Below, piece after piece: positions 33,895-41,774 of a DNA stretch of 41,774 bases. Each line of letters begins with the position of its first letter. Position 1 is the stretch's first letter. The position numbers were made by a program, and so were the translations under genes. This stretch comes from SAR324 cluster bacterium (GTDB lineage: Bacteria > SAR324 > NAC60-12), in assembly GCA_015231885.1 (NCBI GenBank), contig JADGAT010000042.1, positions 1 through 41,774 on the forward strand, read 5' to 3'. The notes beneath the pieces were generated by a model. The model did not search any database and had not been told where the DNA came from. It saw only the letters and a program-made list of their open reading frames with translations.

Positions 33895-35040
33895 GTGGGA
33901 GTCCAAAGCATAAAACGTTATTCAGAAGATATCATTCGGGAGGATTTGACGGAAAAGATGGTTTTTCTGGGTGGACCCCGACAGGTGGGGAAGACTATCT
34001 TATCTTTGAGTCTTTTAGACCAGGCTGATGAGGAACATCCTGCTTATCTGAATTGGGATGTGGTTCAAACCAAGCGAATGCTGCTCAATGGAAAGCTGCC
34101 AGGAGGCCAAGAACTTATTATTTTTGACGAAATCCATAAATATAAAAATTGGAGGAACTTACTCAAAGGTTTTTATGATCAGTATAAGTCAAAAAAGAAA
34201 TTCATGATAACCGGTTCCGCGCGATTGGATCATTACAGAAAAGGAGGCGATTCGCTGCAGGGGCGTTATCATTATCATCGACTGCACCCTTTGTCTCTTT
34301 ATGAAACCAATAAAATGCCAAACAAACAGGATGTCGAGTACCTCCTCTCGTTTGGCGGATTTCCGGAGCCTTTTTTGAAAGGTGAGACTCGTTTTCAAAA
34401 ACGCTGGCAAAGAGAAAGGCAAAGCCGGATTATACAAGAAGATCTGATCAACTTGGAGATGGTAAAAGATGTCAGTCAGTTGGATCTTTTAGCCCAAGTG
34501 TTACCGGACAGAGTGGGTTCACCGCTTTCCATTAATTCGATCAAACAAGATCTATCGGTGGCTTTTGAAACAGCAGAAAGGTGGATTCAGATTCTGGAAA
34601 ACCTATACCATTGTTTTCGAATTCTTCCCTTCGGTCCACCAAAATTGAGGGCAGCTAAAAAAGAAAAAAAACTATACATGTGGGATTGGTCTTTGTGTTT
34701 TGAGGAAGGAGCACGTTTTGAAAACCTGGTGGCTTCGCACCTGTTAAAATATTGCCATTTTATTGAAGACACAGAGGGCGAACAGATGGAGCTTCGATTC
34801 ATCAGAGACCATAATAAACGAGAAATCGATTTTGTCGTTTTAAAAAATAATACTCCACTGTTTGCAGTTGAATGCAAGGTGGGTGAAAAAAACATCAGTA
34901 AGCACGTATCTTACTTTTCGGCCCGAACCAATATCCCCAGGTTTTATCAGGTTCATCTCGGAAAACAAGATTATGAAGTTTCCGATCTTCGTACCCGAGT
35001 TCTGCCTTTCCATACATTTTGTAAGATCTTGAAGATATGA
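33895..35040 (+). CDS. AAA-type ATPase of the DUF4143 family
   Basis: 381 residues from a GTG with AGGGG 5 nt upstream. The N-terminal P-loop ATPase has Walker A GGPRQVGKT (residues 26-34) and Walker B LIIFDEIHK (about 75-83), then a sensor-like FMITGSARLD. The C-terminal DUF4143-like part contains EIDFVVL...FAVECK near residues 318-335, an E/D...ExK arrangement reminiscent of PD-(D/E)xK nucleases. These proteins are widespread and mobile-prone, with no settled function. It is isolated by about 270 bp on both sides, and toxin-antitoxin genes follow. Confidence 0.9.
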   Translation: MGVQSIKRYSEDIIREDLTEKMVFLGGPRQVGKTILSLSLLDQADEEHPAYLNWDVVQTKRMLLNGKLPGGQELIIFDEIHKYKNWRNLLKGFYDQYKSKKKFMITGSARLDHYRKGGDSLQGRYHYHRLHPLSLYETNKMPNKQDVEYLLSFGGFPEPFLKGETRFQKRWQRERQSRIIQEDLINLEMVKDVSQLDLLAQVLPDRVGSPLSINSIKQDLSVAFETAERWIQILENLYHCFRILPFGPPKLRAAKKEKKLYMWDWSLCFEEGARFENLVASHLLKYCHFIEDTEGEQMELRFIRDHNKREIDFVVLKNNTPLFAVECKVGEKNISKHVSYFSARTNIPRFYQVHLGKQDYEVSDLRTRVLPFHTFCKILKI

Positions 35041-35304
35041 TGGATGGACGGGTGAGGTTTTATGATGAAAAATTAGTCAGTGTCCCCCTGTCTTGTGCTT
35101 TTTGAAAGCGATGGCCATATGAAACAGTTCTGTTGCTAATTTGTGCATAAATTTGACTTAATCCTGTTTCAAACATTCGTATTTCAGAGTAGACCTGGGA
35201 AGGCAACATAGTACGGTATCTATTTGCAATAAAAGTCTGTTATCGGTACAATGCATATGTATTTATTTCATGACTTGATGACGCAAAACATTACAGAGGG
35301 AATT
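35041..35304. other. intergenic region with no supported gene
   Basis: 264 bp between the DUF4143 gene and the antitoxin gene. Two minus-strand frames around 35060-35190 are open for some 25-45 codons, but without ribosome sites; they may be remnants of a mobile gene. Nothing else is supported here. Confidence 0.4.
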
Positions 35305-35520
35305 ATGTATCAAATTGCTTATGAAGATCAGGACATTATTATTCGTTTCCCCAAAGACTCTGTGAGCAAAGAAGCACTCTCTAACTTCCTGGATTATTTG
35401 AAACTGGAAGATATAAGAAGTCGAAGTACCTTAACAGAGGAACGAGCAAGCGATTTAGCAAATGAAATTGATCAACAAGTCTGGGGAAAATTAAAAAATC
35501 AGTCAGGAGGCAGTTTTTGA
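35305..35520 (+). CDS. VapB-like antitoxin (71 aa)
   Basis: 71 residues from the ATG at 35305, which has GAGGG 5 nt upstream; an earlier in-frame ATG at 35251 lacks such a site. The protein has a strand-rich N-terminus (YQIAYEDQDIIIRFP) followed by helices with an acidic central stretch and a C-terminus rich in Gln and Lys, as in small antitoxins that wrap a PIN toxin. The toxin gene starts inside its stop region. The antitoxin assignment rests on size and coupling to a PIN gene. Confidence 0.75.
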   Translation: MYQIAYEDQDIIIRFPKDSVSKEALSNFLDYLKLEDIRSRSTLTEERASDLANEIDQQVWGKLKNQSGGSF

Positions 35521-35939
35521 GCAAGCCTCCCATTATTGTTGATACCAATATTTTATTCTCCTCCCTCCTCCGCACAGAGTCTTATCTTTTCCAAAGCCTT
35601 TTCAAAAATGAACACTCCTTCTTTGTTTGCGAATTGGTTTTTATTGAGTTGTTCAAACATAAAGAGAAATTGATGCGAGGGACTCAATTGCCTGAACAAG
35701 ATGTTGTGGAATCTCTCTACATTCTGATGAAACGAATCCAACTTTTCAAAGAAGAATTAATTGGAGATAGCTCTTGGAAACGAGCATACTCATTATGCCA
35801 GGATATCGACGAGAACGATATCCCTCATGTTGCCTTAACCTTAGAAATCCAAGGGTTGCTGTGGACAGGGGATAAAAAATTGAAAAAAGGATTGGAACAG
35901 AAAGGGTTTGATCGCTTTTTTCATCATGAACTGGAATAG
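35517..35939 (+). CDS. PIN-domain ribonuclease toxin (VapC-like)
   Basis: 140 residues from a TTG at 35517 with CAGGAGG about 6-7 nt upstream; the start overlaps the antitoxin stop (TTGA). The PIN-domain acidic residues are visible: VDTN near residue 9, Glu in FIELFKHKE about 44, Asp in DIDENDIPHVAL about 98-101, and Asp in WTGDKKL about 118. PIN toxins are Mg2+-dependent RNases that cut tRNA, rRNA or mRNA. The pair forms a coupled type II toxin-antitoxin unit. Confidence 0.88.
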   Translation: MSKPPIIVDTNILFSSLLRTESYLFQSLFKNEHSFFVCELVFIELFKHKEKLMRGTQLPEQDVVESLYILMKRIQLFKEELIGDSSWKRAYSLCQDIDENDIPHVALTLEIQGLLWTGDKKLKKGLEQKGFDRFFHHELE

Positions 35940-36014
35940 AGGTATCGGTGAATGGCAAGGCCAAGTACAGAATGTGGAAAATAATGCTGTCTAAGTAAAC
36001 CCACCTCAAAACTC

Positions 36015-37541
36015 CTAATAGATATACACCGATCCAGAATCGGTGCCGTTGTCATCATGGTAAGGGGAACCGATAACAGCCGTATCCCCGCTGATGGAAA
36101 CACTGATGCCGAAGTTGTCGTTTGCAGCACCATCATTTGCTGTAATTTTGTTAAGCTGACTCCAGCTCGTTCCAGAACGTTGAAAAATATAAGCAGAACC
36201 AGAATTAGAACCATTATCATCGTTATTAAGAGCACCTATGATTGCATAATCCCCACTGATTGAAACAGCTTTTCCAAATTCATCTGAGCCAGCTGCATCA
36301 CTTGCTGTCAATTTAGCTTGCTGGCTCCAGCTGGTCCCCGAACGAACAAAAATATAGGCAGAGCCAGAGCTTGCCCCACCATCATCGTCGTCTGCTGCTC
36401 CCATAACTGCATAACTTCCATCAATCGAGACATAGTAACCAAAGCGATCATTATTAGCTGCGTCACTAGCAGTCAACACTGCTTGTTGATTCCAGTTGGT
36501 CCCAGATCGAAGATAGATAGTAGCCTGCCCTTGGGAAGAATTCCCTTCGCGACCTCCTATTATGGCATAATCTCCACTTATCGAAACACCTCTACCAAAA
36601 AGTGCTGAAGCAGCACTGCCATATAACCGTGTTTGTTGGCTCCAGGTGGTGTCAGATTGAGTATAAATATAAGCTGAACCACCGGCAGTATAGAGTCCAT
36701 ACCAATATGCTCCAACGAGAACATAACTTCCACCCATGGAGACAGAATAACCAAAATAACCATTATTACTAAACCCTGCCTGCTGAGTCCAAGTATCTCC
36801 TTTGCGTACAAAAATGTAGACAGAACCATATGAGTTAAAAGACATTCCAGGTTCATATGCTGTCACGACAGCATAATCCACTCCCACCGAAACAGCATAG
36901 CCAAAGTAATCGTTAGCTGCACCATTGCTGGCAGTCAATTTCCCCTGCTGATTCCAACTGTTATTGGTGTGGATAAAGACATAAGCAGCGCCCTGGCTAC
37001 TATCCTTTCCAGGAGCTCCAACAATCAGATTGTCTCCGAGAATGGAGACAGAGTAGCCAAAATTATCAGAAGCTGCACCGTCGCTGGGTGTGATTTTAGC
37101 AACCAGTTGGCTGAAATCTTTGACTGTTGTGGTAGTAGTTGTAGTGGTGGTAGTTGTTGTTTCTGAAACCCAAGTCAATTTGATTCGTTTTTTCATTTCC
37201 TGGGTGCTTCCATTCACTATTTCGTCCATACCTCCGGTTAGTTCCTCCAGGATACCGCTTTTTTCTTCAGTGGGTACCAGGGATGCATAAACATCCATGG
37301 TGGTGGCTCGGTCACTGACAAAATCACACTGTTCCTGGTTATTGCAATGGTAGTAGCGGGTACGGTCCTCATACCAGTTGAGATCGGCTCCAGTGAAATT
37401 CCCCTCTGCCATGACGGTGATGGTTTCTCCTTCGGTCACCGTGTCGTCAGGGTCGGCCGTGAGAATCAGTTCCATCCCTTCGGTGCATCCTGCCAGGATG
37501 AAGATGAATAACAAGAAGTAGTATAAACTTTGTTTAGACAT
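36015..37541 (-). CDS. FG-GAP-type beta-propeller lipoprotein
   Basis: 508 residues from the ATG at 37541, which gives a normal lipoprotein signal ending LAGC; upstream in-frame starts lie in a palindromic repeat. After the lipobox comes a PKD/Ig-like module (TVTEGETITV, then LNW and two Cys), a Thr-only linker of 12 residues, and seven repeats of about 50 residues with pattern FGYSVSI.GDYAI.GA....GSAYIF.R....W.QQ.KL.A, typical of FG-GAP/integrin-like propellers. It is probably anchored to the outer membrane and exposed, for adhesion or binding. The N-terminal module resembles that of the RCC1 lipoprotein just upstream. Confidence 0.85.
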   Translation of the reverse strand: MSKQSLYYFLLFIFILAGCTEGMELILTADPDDTVTEGETITVMAEGNFTGADLNWYEDRTRYYHCNNQEQCDFVSDRATTMDVYASLVPTEEKSGILEELTGGMDEIVNGSTQEMKKRIKLTWVSETTTTTTTTTTTTVKDFSQLVAKITPSDGAASDNFGYSVSILGDNLIVGAPGKDSSQGAAYVFIHTNNSWNQQGKLTASNGAANDYFGYAVSVGVDYAVVTAYEPGMSFNSYGSVYIFVRKGDTWTQQAGFSNNGYFGYSVSMGGSYVLVGAYWYGLYTAGGSAYIYTQSDTTWSQQTRLYGSAASALFGRGVSISGDYAIIGGREGNSSQGQATIYLRSGTNWNQQAVLTASDAANNDRFGYYVSIDGSYAVMGAADDDDGGASSGSAYIFVRSGTSWSQQAKLTASDAAGSDEFGKAVSISGDYAIIGALNNDDNGSNSGSAYIFQRSGTSWSQLNKITANDGAANDNFGISVSISGDTAVIGSPYHDDNGTDSGSVYIY

Positions 37542-37566
37542 ACCAACCATAAATTGGAATAGCGCC

Positions 37567-37655
37567 ATTCTGGCCAACGAGCCAGAATCCAGGTAGTCCG
37601 CTAAATCGGATATGTTGGGTTATTCCTACTTTGGATGCCGGATCAGGTTCGGCAT
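37567..37655. repeat. two REP-like palindromes
   Basis: A perfect 8-bp hairpin (37567-37574 with 37581-37588) and a second imperfect hairpin (37635-37642 with 37648-37655, one G-T pair) lie in the gap between the two propeller lipoprotein genes. Their GC-rich palindromic form and spacing resemble short intergenic repeats common in many proteobacteria. Confidence 0.55.
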
Positions 37656-37735
37656 GACAAGCGTTTGAAATTAGTAGATTTTTACCTTGACGTAGTATCT
37701 CTGTGCCTCTGCGGCCAATATTTCTGTTCTATTAC

Positions 37736-39244
37736 TCAATCCAAATAATCCAAATTACGCAGCTCCATCCAGGATTCTTCAACGATAACAAATGTCGACT
37801 GATCCTCGGTACTGCTATTGCCCAGCTGTCCATAACTGTTCTTCCCCCAGCATCTGCCAATCTCATCACTGAGTAACAGACAACTGTGAGACCCTCCCAG
37901 GTCAAATGAAGTGGGACTGATCTGAGTCGTGATCCCGGGGCACAATTCAATGGTAAATGAAAGGCTTCCACTGATCTCAGCAGCAATGGATAGGTTGGAG
38001 GTGTCTCCATTGCCCAGTTGCCCATAATTGTTCCTTCCCCAGCATTGCATGGTATCATCACTCAGTAAGGCACAGTTGTGATAATCCCCGGCACTGATGG
38101 AGCTGGCATTGGAAATGCCGCTAACGGTAACGGGGGAGGTTTGGTCCGAGGTGCTGCCATTGCCCAACTGCCCATAGCTTCCTGTCCCCCAGCATTGCAT
38201 GGTTCCCCCACTCAACACCGCACAAGCGTGAGTGTACCCCACGCTGACTTGTGTTGCCGTGGAAATACCACTGACTGTCACTGGACTGGATTGACTGACA
38301 ATGTTTCCATTTCCTAATTGCCCTGAAGTGTTTTGCCCCCAGCATTGGACAGTTCCACCACTGAGTACAGCACAGGCAAACTCATTTCCCACACTGATTT
38401 GTGTTGCTGTGGAAATTCCGCTGACTGTGACAGGGGCGGTTTCATTGGTGGCATTGCCGTCACCCAATTGTCCTGAGTCGCCCCGTCCCCAGCATTGCAC
38501 TGTATTTCCGTTCAATAGAGCGCAGGTATGGCTTTCTCCTGCACTGACCTGAGTTGCTGTGGAGAGTCCGCTCACTTGTACGGAAAAAGTAGTTTGGTCG
38601 GAGGTTTCTCCATTGCCAAGCTGGCCATAAGTGTTTCTTCCCCAGCAATGAACAGTCTTGTCACTCAGCAAAGCACAGGTGTGATTGCTTCCTGCGCTAA
38701 TCTCGCTGGCATTGGTAATCCCGGTCACCTCGACAGAAGTGGAATCATCGGTTGTTTCTCCGTTGCCCAGTTGTCCATAATTATTCCATCCCCAGCATTT
38801 GACGGTTGTGTCTTCCAGAACAGCACAGGTGTGATTGCTTCCAGCACTGATTGCTTTGGTGGGGCTCACCTCTAAAACGGTGATGCTCACCGACGTTTTG
38901 TCACTGGTGGTTGAACTGAAGCCCACTTCATCCACGGTAGTTTTTATCTCAATTTCCCTCGTGCCGATGGTGGTCATAGCCAGGATGCAGGTGAGCTTGT
39001 CTTCGCATTTATCAATGGACTCGCCGTCCATTTTCCAGTTGATGCTGTCCAAAATGGAGTCGGAGGCATCAAACTTGACCTGCTCTCCTTCTCGAACGGT
39101 TTTTGAAGGGGTGGCTTCCAGCTTGGCTTTGGCTTCCCGCAGGCAAATCAGTTCAAAGTCGGCACAGGGCTCGGTCTGTTCTCCGCAGCTGGTGAGGAGC
39201 AGTGACAAAGCAATCAATATTCCAAATTTCAATGATGTATACAT
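37736..39244 (-). CDS. RCC1-repeat beta-propeller lipoprotein
   Basis: 502 residues. A lipoprotein signal ends LLTSC (about residue 20). Residues 42-128 form a PKD/Ig-like module (SKTVREGEQVKFDAS, INW, then two Cys). From about residue 135 there are seven RCC1-like repeats of about 50 residues with the pattern ISAGSNHTCALL...V.CWG.N.YGQLGNG. Each repeat has a Cys after His-Thr/Ala and another before Trp-Gly, which could form a disulfide per blade, fitting an extracytoplasmic location. The order is signal, Ig-like, propeller, as in the FG-GAP neighbour. The ligand is unknown. Confidence 0.88.
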   Translation of the reverse strand: MYTSLKFGILIALSLLLTSCGEQTEPCADFELICLREAKAKLEATPSKTVREGEQVKFDASDSILDSINWKMDGESIDKCEDKLTCILAMTTIGTREIEIKTTVDEVGFSSTTSDKTSVSITVLEVSPTKAISAGSNHTCAVLEDTTVKCWGWNNYGQLGNGETTDDSTSVEVTGITNASEISAGSNHTCALLSDKTVHCWGRNTYGQLGNGETSDQTTFSVQVSGLSTATQVSAGESHTCALLNGNTVQCWGRGDSGQLGDGNATNETAPVTVSGISTATQISVGNEFACAVLSGGTVQCWGQNTSGQLGNGNIVSQSSPVTVSGISTATQVSVGYTHACAVLSGGTMQCWGTGSYGQLGNGSTSDQTSPVTVSGISNASSISAGDYHNCALLSDDTMQCWGRNNYGQLGNGDTSNLSIAAEISGSLSFTIELCPGITTQISPTSFDLGGSHSCLLLSDEIGRCWGKNSYGQLGNSSTEDQSTFVIVEESWMELRNLDYLD

Positions 39245-39258
39245 ATATTGTCAATCCA

Positions 39259-39274
39259 TTCTACTATAGTAGAA
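39259..39274. promoter_or_regulatory. 16-bp perfect palindrome before the RCC1 lipoprotein gene
   Basis: A perfectly symmetric TTCTACTATAGTAGAA ends 15 bp before the RCC1 lipoprotein ATG (39244). It is a candidate operator; it also contains a -10-like TATAGT. Confidence 0.45.
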
Positions 39275-39297
39275 GATCCTTTTTAAAATCCCCCTAA

Positions 39298-39359
39298 CCC
39301 CCTTTTTCAAAGGGGGAACAAGCTTAACTTGATATCTATGCCCCTTTTGTTAACAGGGG
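39298..39359. repeat. C/G-tract palindromes between the barrel pseudogene and the RCC1 gene
   Basis: An 8-bp hairpin with a 3-nt loop (39298-39305 with 39309-39316), preceded by another CCCCC tract, and a second hairpin (39341-39345 with 39355-39359). The CCCCCTAACCCCCTTTTTC-type motif is a familiar intergenic repeat in several bacterial groups. On the minus strand these could end transcription of the barrel gene region or stabilise RNA. Confidence 0.5.
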
Positions 39360-39396
39360 AATGGTTGTCGAAAGTTGTTTAATGTTCATGCTTCAG

Positions 39397-40616
39397 TCAT
39401 AATTCAAAAAATCGTATGGTCAGAGAAAACCGTAAGGAAGAAGCCCTCTGGACGGTTTCCCCATCACTGTCAATGGTCTCCAGCGTTTGGAACCCAGCTG
39501 ACATGAAATGTTTGAACATGGGATAATTGACGGTCACCGTCGTCTTTTGGGTCTCAAAGCCAGAAAGGTTTTCATAAGAATATCCCAGGTTCAGTGAAAA
39601 AACGGGGAAAACCACCCAGCGGTACAAAAGGCTGAAGGTGTCGTTTTCGGCATCGTCTTTTTCTTCTTCTCCTGCTTGCAGCTGTTTTTGATAGGTCTTT
39701 CTGCTGCCTCCATAGTTGCCCACTTCCATGAAGATCTGATGGTATCCGGGGATGTAGCTCAAACCAAGCGAAGTGTAAGAAGGCTCCTGAATGATCAGAG
39801 AACGGGACATCGATGCTTCATCCGACTCATCATCATTGGCATAAAACCATGGACCCGCATTCTCATTTTTGTCTCAGGGCGGTGGTAAATGGCCAGAATG
39901 ACGTAAGGGTCCTTGGTGATGATGGGGATGATGATTCCATAATCCGTCGCTGAGCGATTGCCCTTTCCCCAAATATTCATGTCATCACTTTCGTCATTGA
40001 CCAGGCACACCTGCTTGTCAGAATCTGATTCACTGCTGCAGGTAGAAACGTCCAGTCCCTGTATTTTGTGAAACGTGTAGTACCGGGTGGAGCGTAAACC
40101 CAAGGCAAACCCTCCCCAGCTCATTCCTAACGTCACATCAGAATTCTTGGTTTTGATGCTGGCGTCGGTATCGGTGGAGCCAGTCGAACTCTTGTTTTCC
40201 TTCAAAAAAACAGCGTCTTTGTACTTTTCTTCTTTGTTTCCATAGGTGAATCCCAAGGCAAACACCCACAAAGGCATCACAATGGAGGCCTTGTGCTCCA
40301 TCAGTTCGCCTTTCTTGAATTTGATTGAGGACACCGCAGTGCTGCCATCGGCTGAGTTGAGCTCCCCCGTTTCATCATGGAGAGTTGTCTGATCCATGAA
40401 GCCGGTGAGGCGGTTTCCCCCATCCTGTAAATTGTAGTTGTATTGAAACGCAAAGTCCTTGAAACGCCCCACCGATGCCGGATTGATCCCAACTTTTAAA
40501 AAACCGTAGGTGAAGTCTTCCAGCTCAGCCCCAAATCCTGTTTCGGGTACGAAAGCGATCTGGCACAAAATGATGGTGCTGAATCATAACACTAAATGAA
40601 AAACCTTGGTGATCAT
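39397..40616 (-). pseudogene. broken outer-membrane beta-barrel gene (nonsense codon plus frameshift)
   Basis: One barrel-like protein of about 400 residues seems split. From an ATG at 40616 the frame reads a signal-peptide-like start but meets TGA at 40584-40586, then continues in frame as FSTIILCQIAF and a barrel-type sequence to about 39870. There the frame shifts by one base: the continuation DKNENAGPWFYANDDESDEASM is in another frame and runs to the stop at 39397, ending in an RFSLTIRFFEL strand typical of barrel C-termini. Annotated as separate ORFs this gives 40568-39795 and 39810-39397. Many Tyr, Phe and Gly in alternating strands support a barrel. Sequencing error at either point is possible. 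Confidence 0.6.
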
Positions 40617-40692
40617 TCTAGACTAGCATAGTTAGGGTATAAAAATGGCTTCCTTTAACATATTTTTTGATAAATTGATATGGGGAAGAGAT

Positions 40693-40742
40693 ACCCAAAA
40701 ACCCGGGGAGGATGATTTTTTAAAAAAAAAGGGGTTTTGGGT
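40693..40742. repeat. imperfect inverted repeat downstream of the copper ATPase gene
   Basis: Arms 40693-40704 and 40731-40742 are inverted copies with one extra base, enclosing an A/T run. They lie 31-80 bp past the ATPase stop and may form a terminator-like structure, although the T-run is inside the loop, not after the stem. Confidence 0.4.
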
Positions 40743-40772
40743 TTGAAATGCGAGGAAATGGTTTTAAATTCT

Positions 40773-41774
40773 TTATACGGCCCGGATTCCTGTCACAGTA
40801 TAACCCGCATCAACAATTGCAGTGGAAATGATGGCATCATCCACATCTGTGCTGGACTCAAGGATCGCATTTTTTTGTTCGAGGTTGACGACCACGGAAG
40901 ACACGTTTTCCAGTTTATTTAATGCTTCAGTGGCGTGTTTCACACAATGCTGGCAGCTCATGCCATCAATTCCTATCTCTTTTTTCATAAGACCTTTCAT
41001 GGGATTCATTTGGGATGTGGAGTGAGGACGGACATCGTCATCACCTGGTTTGAAATGTCGCAACCGCAGAGCATTGGAAACAACAGAGACCGAACTCATG
41101 GCCATGGCCCCTGCGGCAAACATGGGGTTTAAGGTGGGGCCTCCAAACAAAAAAAGGATGCCGGCCGCAATAGGGATACCGGCACTATTGTAAGCAAACG
41201 CCCAAAATAGATTTTGTTTGATGTTGCGGAGAGTCGCCTGGCTCAACTCCATGGCGGTGACAACGCCCATGAGACTGTTTTGCATGAGAACAATTTGTGC
41301 GGATTCCATCGCAACATCGGTTCCAGAGCCAATGGCAATGCCCAAATCTGCCTGCACCAGGGCCGGGGCGTCATTGATTCCATCTCCAACCATGGCTACT
41401 TTATCCTGTTGCTCCTGCAGCTTCTGGACCTGTTTTGCTTTATCGGCAGGCAGTACCTGTGCCACCACCTGGTCAATGCCGACTTTTCTGGCAATGGCTT
41501 CGGCGGTTTGCTGATTATCCCCTGTCAGCATCACGGTCTTGATTCCCATCTCGTGTAATCTGGTAATGGCTTGGGCACTGTCCGGCTTGACCACATCGGC
41601 TACTGCGATGATACCGGCTAATGTCTTATCAACGGCCAGATACATTGCTGTTTTGCCTTCGTTGGAAAATGCTTCTACTTGTGGATGTTCCGTTTGCAAA
41701 ATTTGCTGTTGCTGCATCAATTTCAAATTCCCCAGCAAAATATTTTGTTGGTTGAGCTGCACGCTGATGCCATG
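40773..41774 (-). CDS. copper-type P1B ATPase, C-terminal part (5' end outside window)
   Basis: The frame is open to the window edge (upstream residues HGIS precede the GTG at 41762), so the start is missing. Present are the end of the nucleotide-binding domain, the P-domain ([14 protein letters not shown], then [11 protein letters not shown]), the late membrane helices with [13 protein letters not shown] and [16 protein letters not shown], typical of Cu+ ATPases (the N..YN and MSS motifs). After the last helix comes a linker and then a complete heavy-metal-associated domain at the C-terminus with the metal site GMSCQHC. HMA domains in CopA normally precede the membrane domain; a C-terminal one is unusual. 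Cu+ export is likely; whether N-terminal HMA domains also exist cannot be seen. Confidence 0.94.
   Translation of the reverse strand, partial: HGISVQLNQQNILLGNLKLMQQQQILQTEHPQVEAFSNEGKTAMYLAVDKTLAGIIAVADVVKPDSAQAITRLHEMGIKTVMLTGDNQQTAEAIARKVGIDQVVAQVLPADKAKQVQKLQEQQDKVAMVGDGINDAPALVQADLGIAIGSGTDVAMESAQIVLMQNSLMGVVTAMELSQATLRNIKQNLFWAFAYNSAGIPIAAGILFLFGGPTLNPMFAAGAMAMSSVSVVSNALRLRHFKPGDDDVRPHSTSQMNPMKGLMKKEIGIDGMSCQHCVKHATEALNKLENVSSVVVNLEQKNAILESSTDVDDAIISTAIVDAGYTVTGIRAV

Noticed and set aside
35060..35190. Minus-strand transposase-like remnant
   Set aside because: Two overlapping frames are open for 25-45 codons, but neither has a recognisable motif or start; chance cannot be excluded.
37542..37577. 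Longer N-terminus for the FG-GAP lipoprotein
   Set aside because: The upstream in-frame starts lie inside a palindromic repeat and would put 12 extra residues before an otherwise ideal lipoprotein signal.
40584..40586. TGA recoding (selenocysteine or reassigned TGA) in the barrel gene
   Set aside because: Other genes in the window end in TGA normally, no selenocysteine element is evident, and the codon falls in a signal peptide; decay is simpler.

Overview
The window (about 41.8 kb, moderately AT-rich) looks like chromosome of a Gram-negative bacterium: there are outer-membrane beta-barrel-like proteins, lipoproteins with lipoboxes, a Pst phosphate importer, multi-domain phosphorelay proteins and a membrane pyrophosphatase. 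Long poly-threonine linkers, FG-GAP and RCC1 propeller lipoproteins and phosphorelay-rich content would fit a deltaproteobacterium-like or SAR324-like lineage. That placement is an impression; no rRNA gene is present to test it. No tRNA, CRISPR array or intact insertion sequence was seen. The genes at both window edges (a PP2C phosphatase and a copper P-type ATPase) are cut off.

Layout. 1-8.0 kb: the end of a SpoIIE/RsbU-type phosphatase converges on a tight minus-strand operon. In transcription order it encodes a 53-residue membrane peptide, a membrane histidine-kinase-like protein that has lost its catalytic residues, an unrecognised 440-residue helical protein, a 1140-residue TPR protein and a 331-residue beta-barrel-like protein. 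The last two look like a split version of TPR-porins such as PelB/BcsC/PgaA. 8.3-14.2 kb: a phosphate operon, pstS-phoU-pstC-pstA-pstB1-pstB2. 14.2-17.7 kb: a convergent operon of a UspA protein, a Na+/Pi cotransporter and a 2-phosphoglycerate-kinase-like protein. 18.2-20.4 kb: a secreted lipase-like lipoprotein. 20.6-26.9 kb: an NFACT (RqcH/FbpA-like) protein, a STAS protein, a membrane zincin-like protein, a very large hybrid kinase and a receiver protein. 27-30.4 kb: a small ORF, an hppA pyrophosphatase and an unknown gene. 30.6-33.6 kb: a sugar ABC importer without its ATPase. 33.9-35.9 kb: a DUF4143-type ATPase and a VapBC-like toxin-antitoxin pair. 36-40.6 kb: two surface lipoproteins with propeller repeats and a broken beta-barrel gene, separated by palindromic repeats. 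40.8 kb to the end: the C-terminal part of a copper ATPase.

Most interesting. (1) The two PstB ATPases have complementary defects. PstB1 keeps LSGGQ but has lost the Q-loop Gln and the H-loop His. PstB2 keeps those residues but has LSLEE in place of LSGGQ. Together they would make a heterodimer with one consensus and one degenerate ATP site, as known for asymmetric ABC exporters; this would be unusual in a phosphate importer. (2) PhoU is fused to a low-molecular-weight tyrosine-phosphatase/ArsC-like domain whose catalytic Cys and Arg are replaced. (3) PstC carries an enlarged acidic periplasmic insertion. (4) The split TPR/barrel operon is led by a pseudo-histidine kinase.

How the genes may work together: the Pst importer, the Na+/Pi symporter with its PhoU-like tail, a probable K+-dependent Na+-pumping pyrophosphatase (which releases Pi and may build a sodium gradient) and a phosphoglycerate-kinase-like enzyme suggest investment in phosphate and sodium handling. 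The PP2C phosphatase, the STAS protein and the phosphorelays suggest partner-switching and multistep signalling. These links are inferred from families and gene neighbourhood only.
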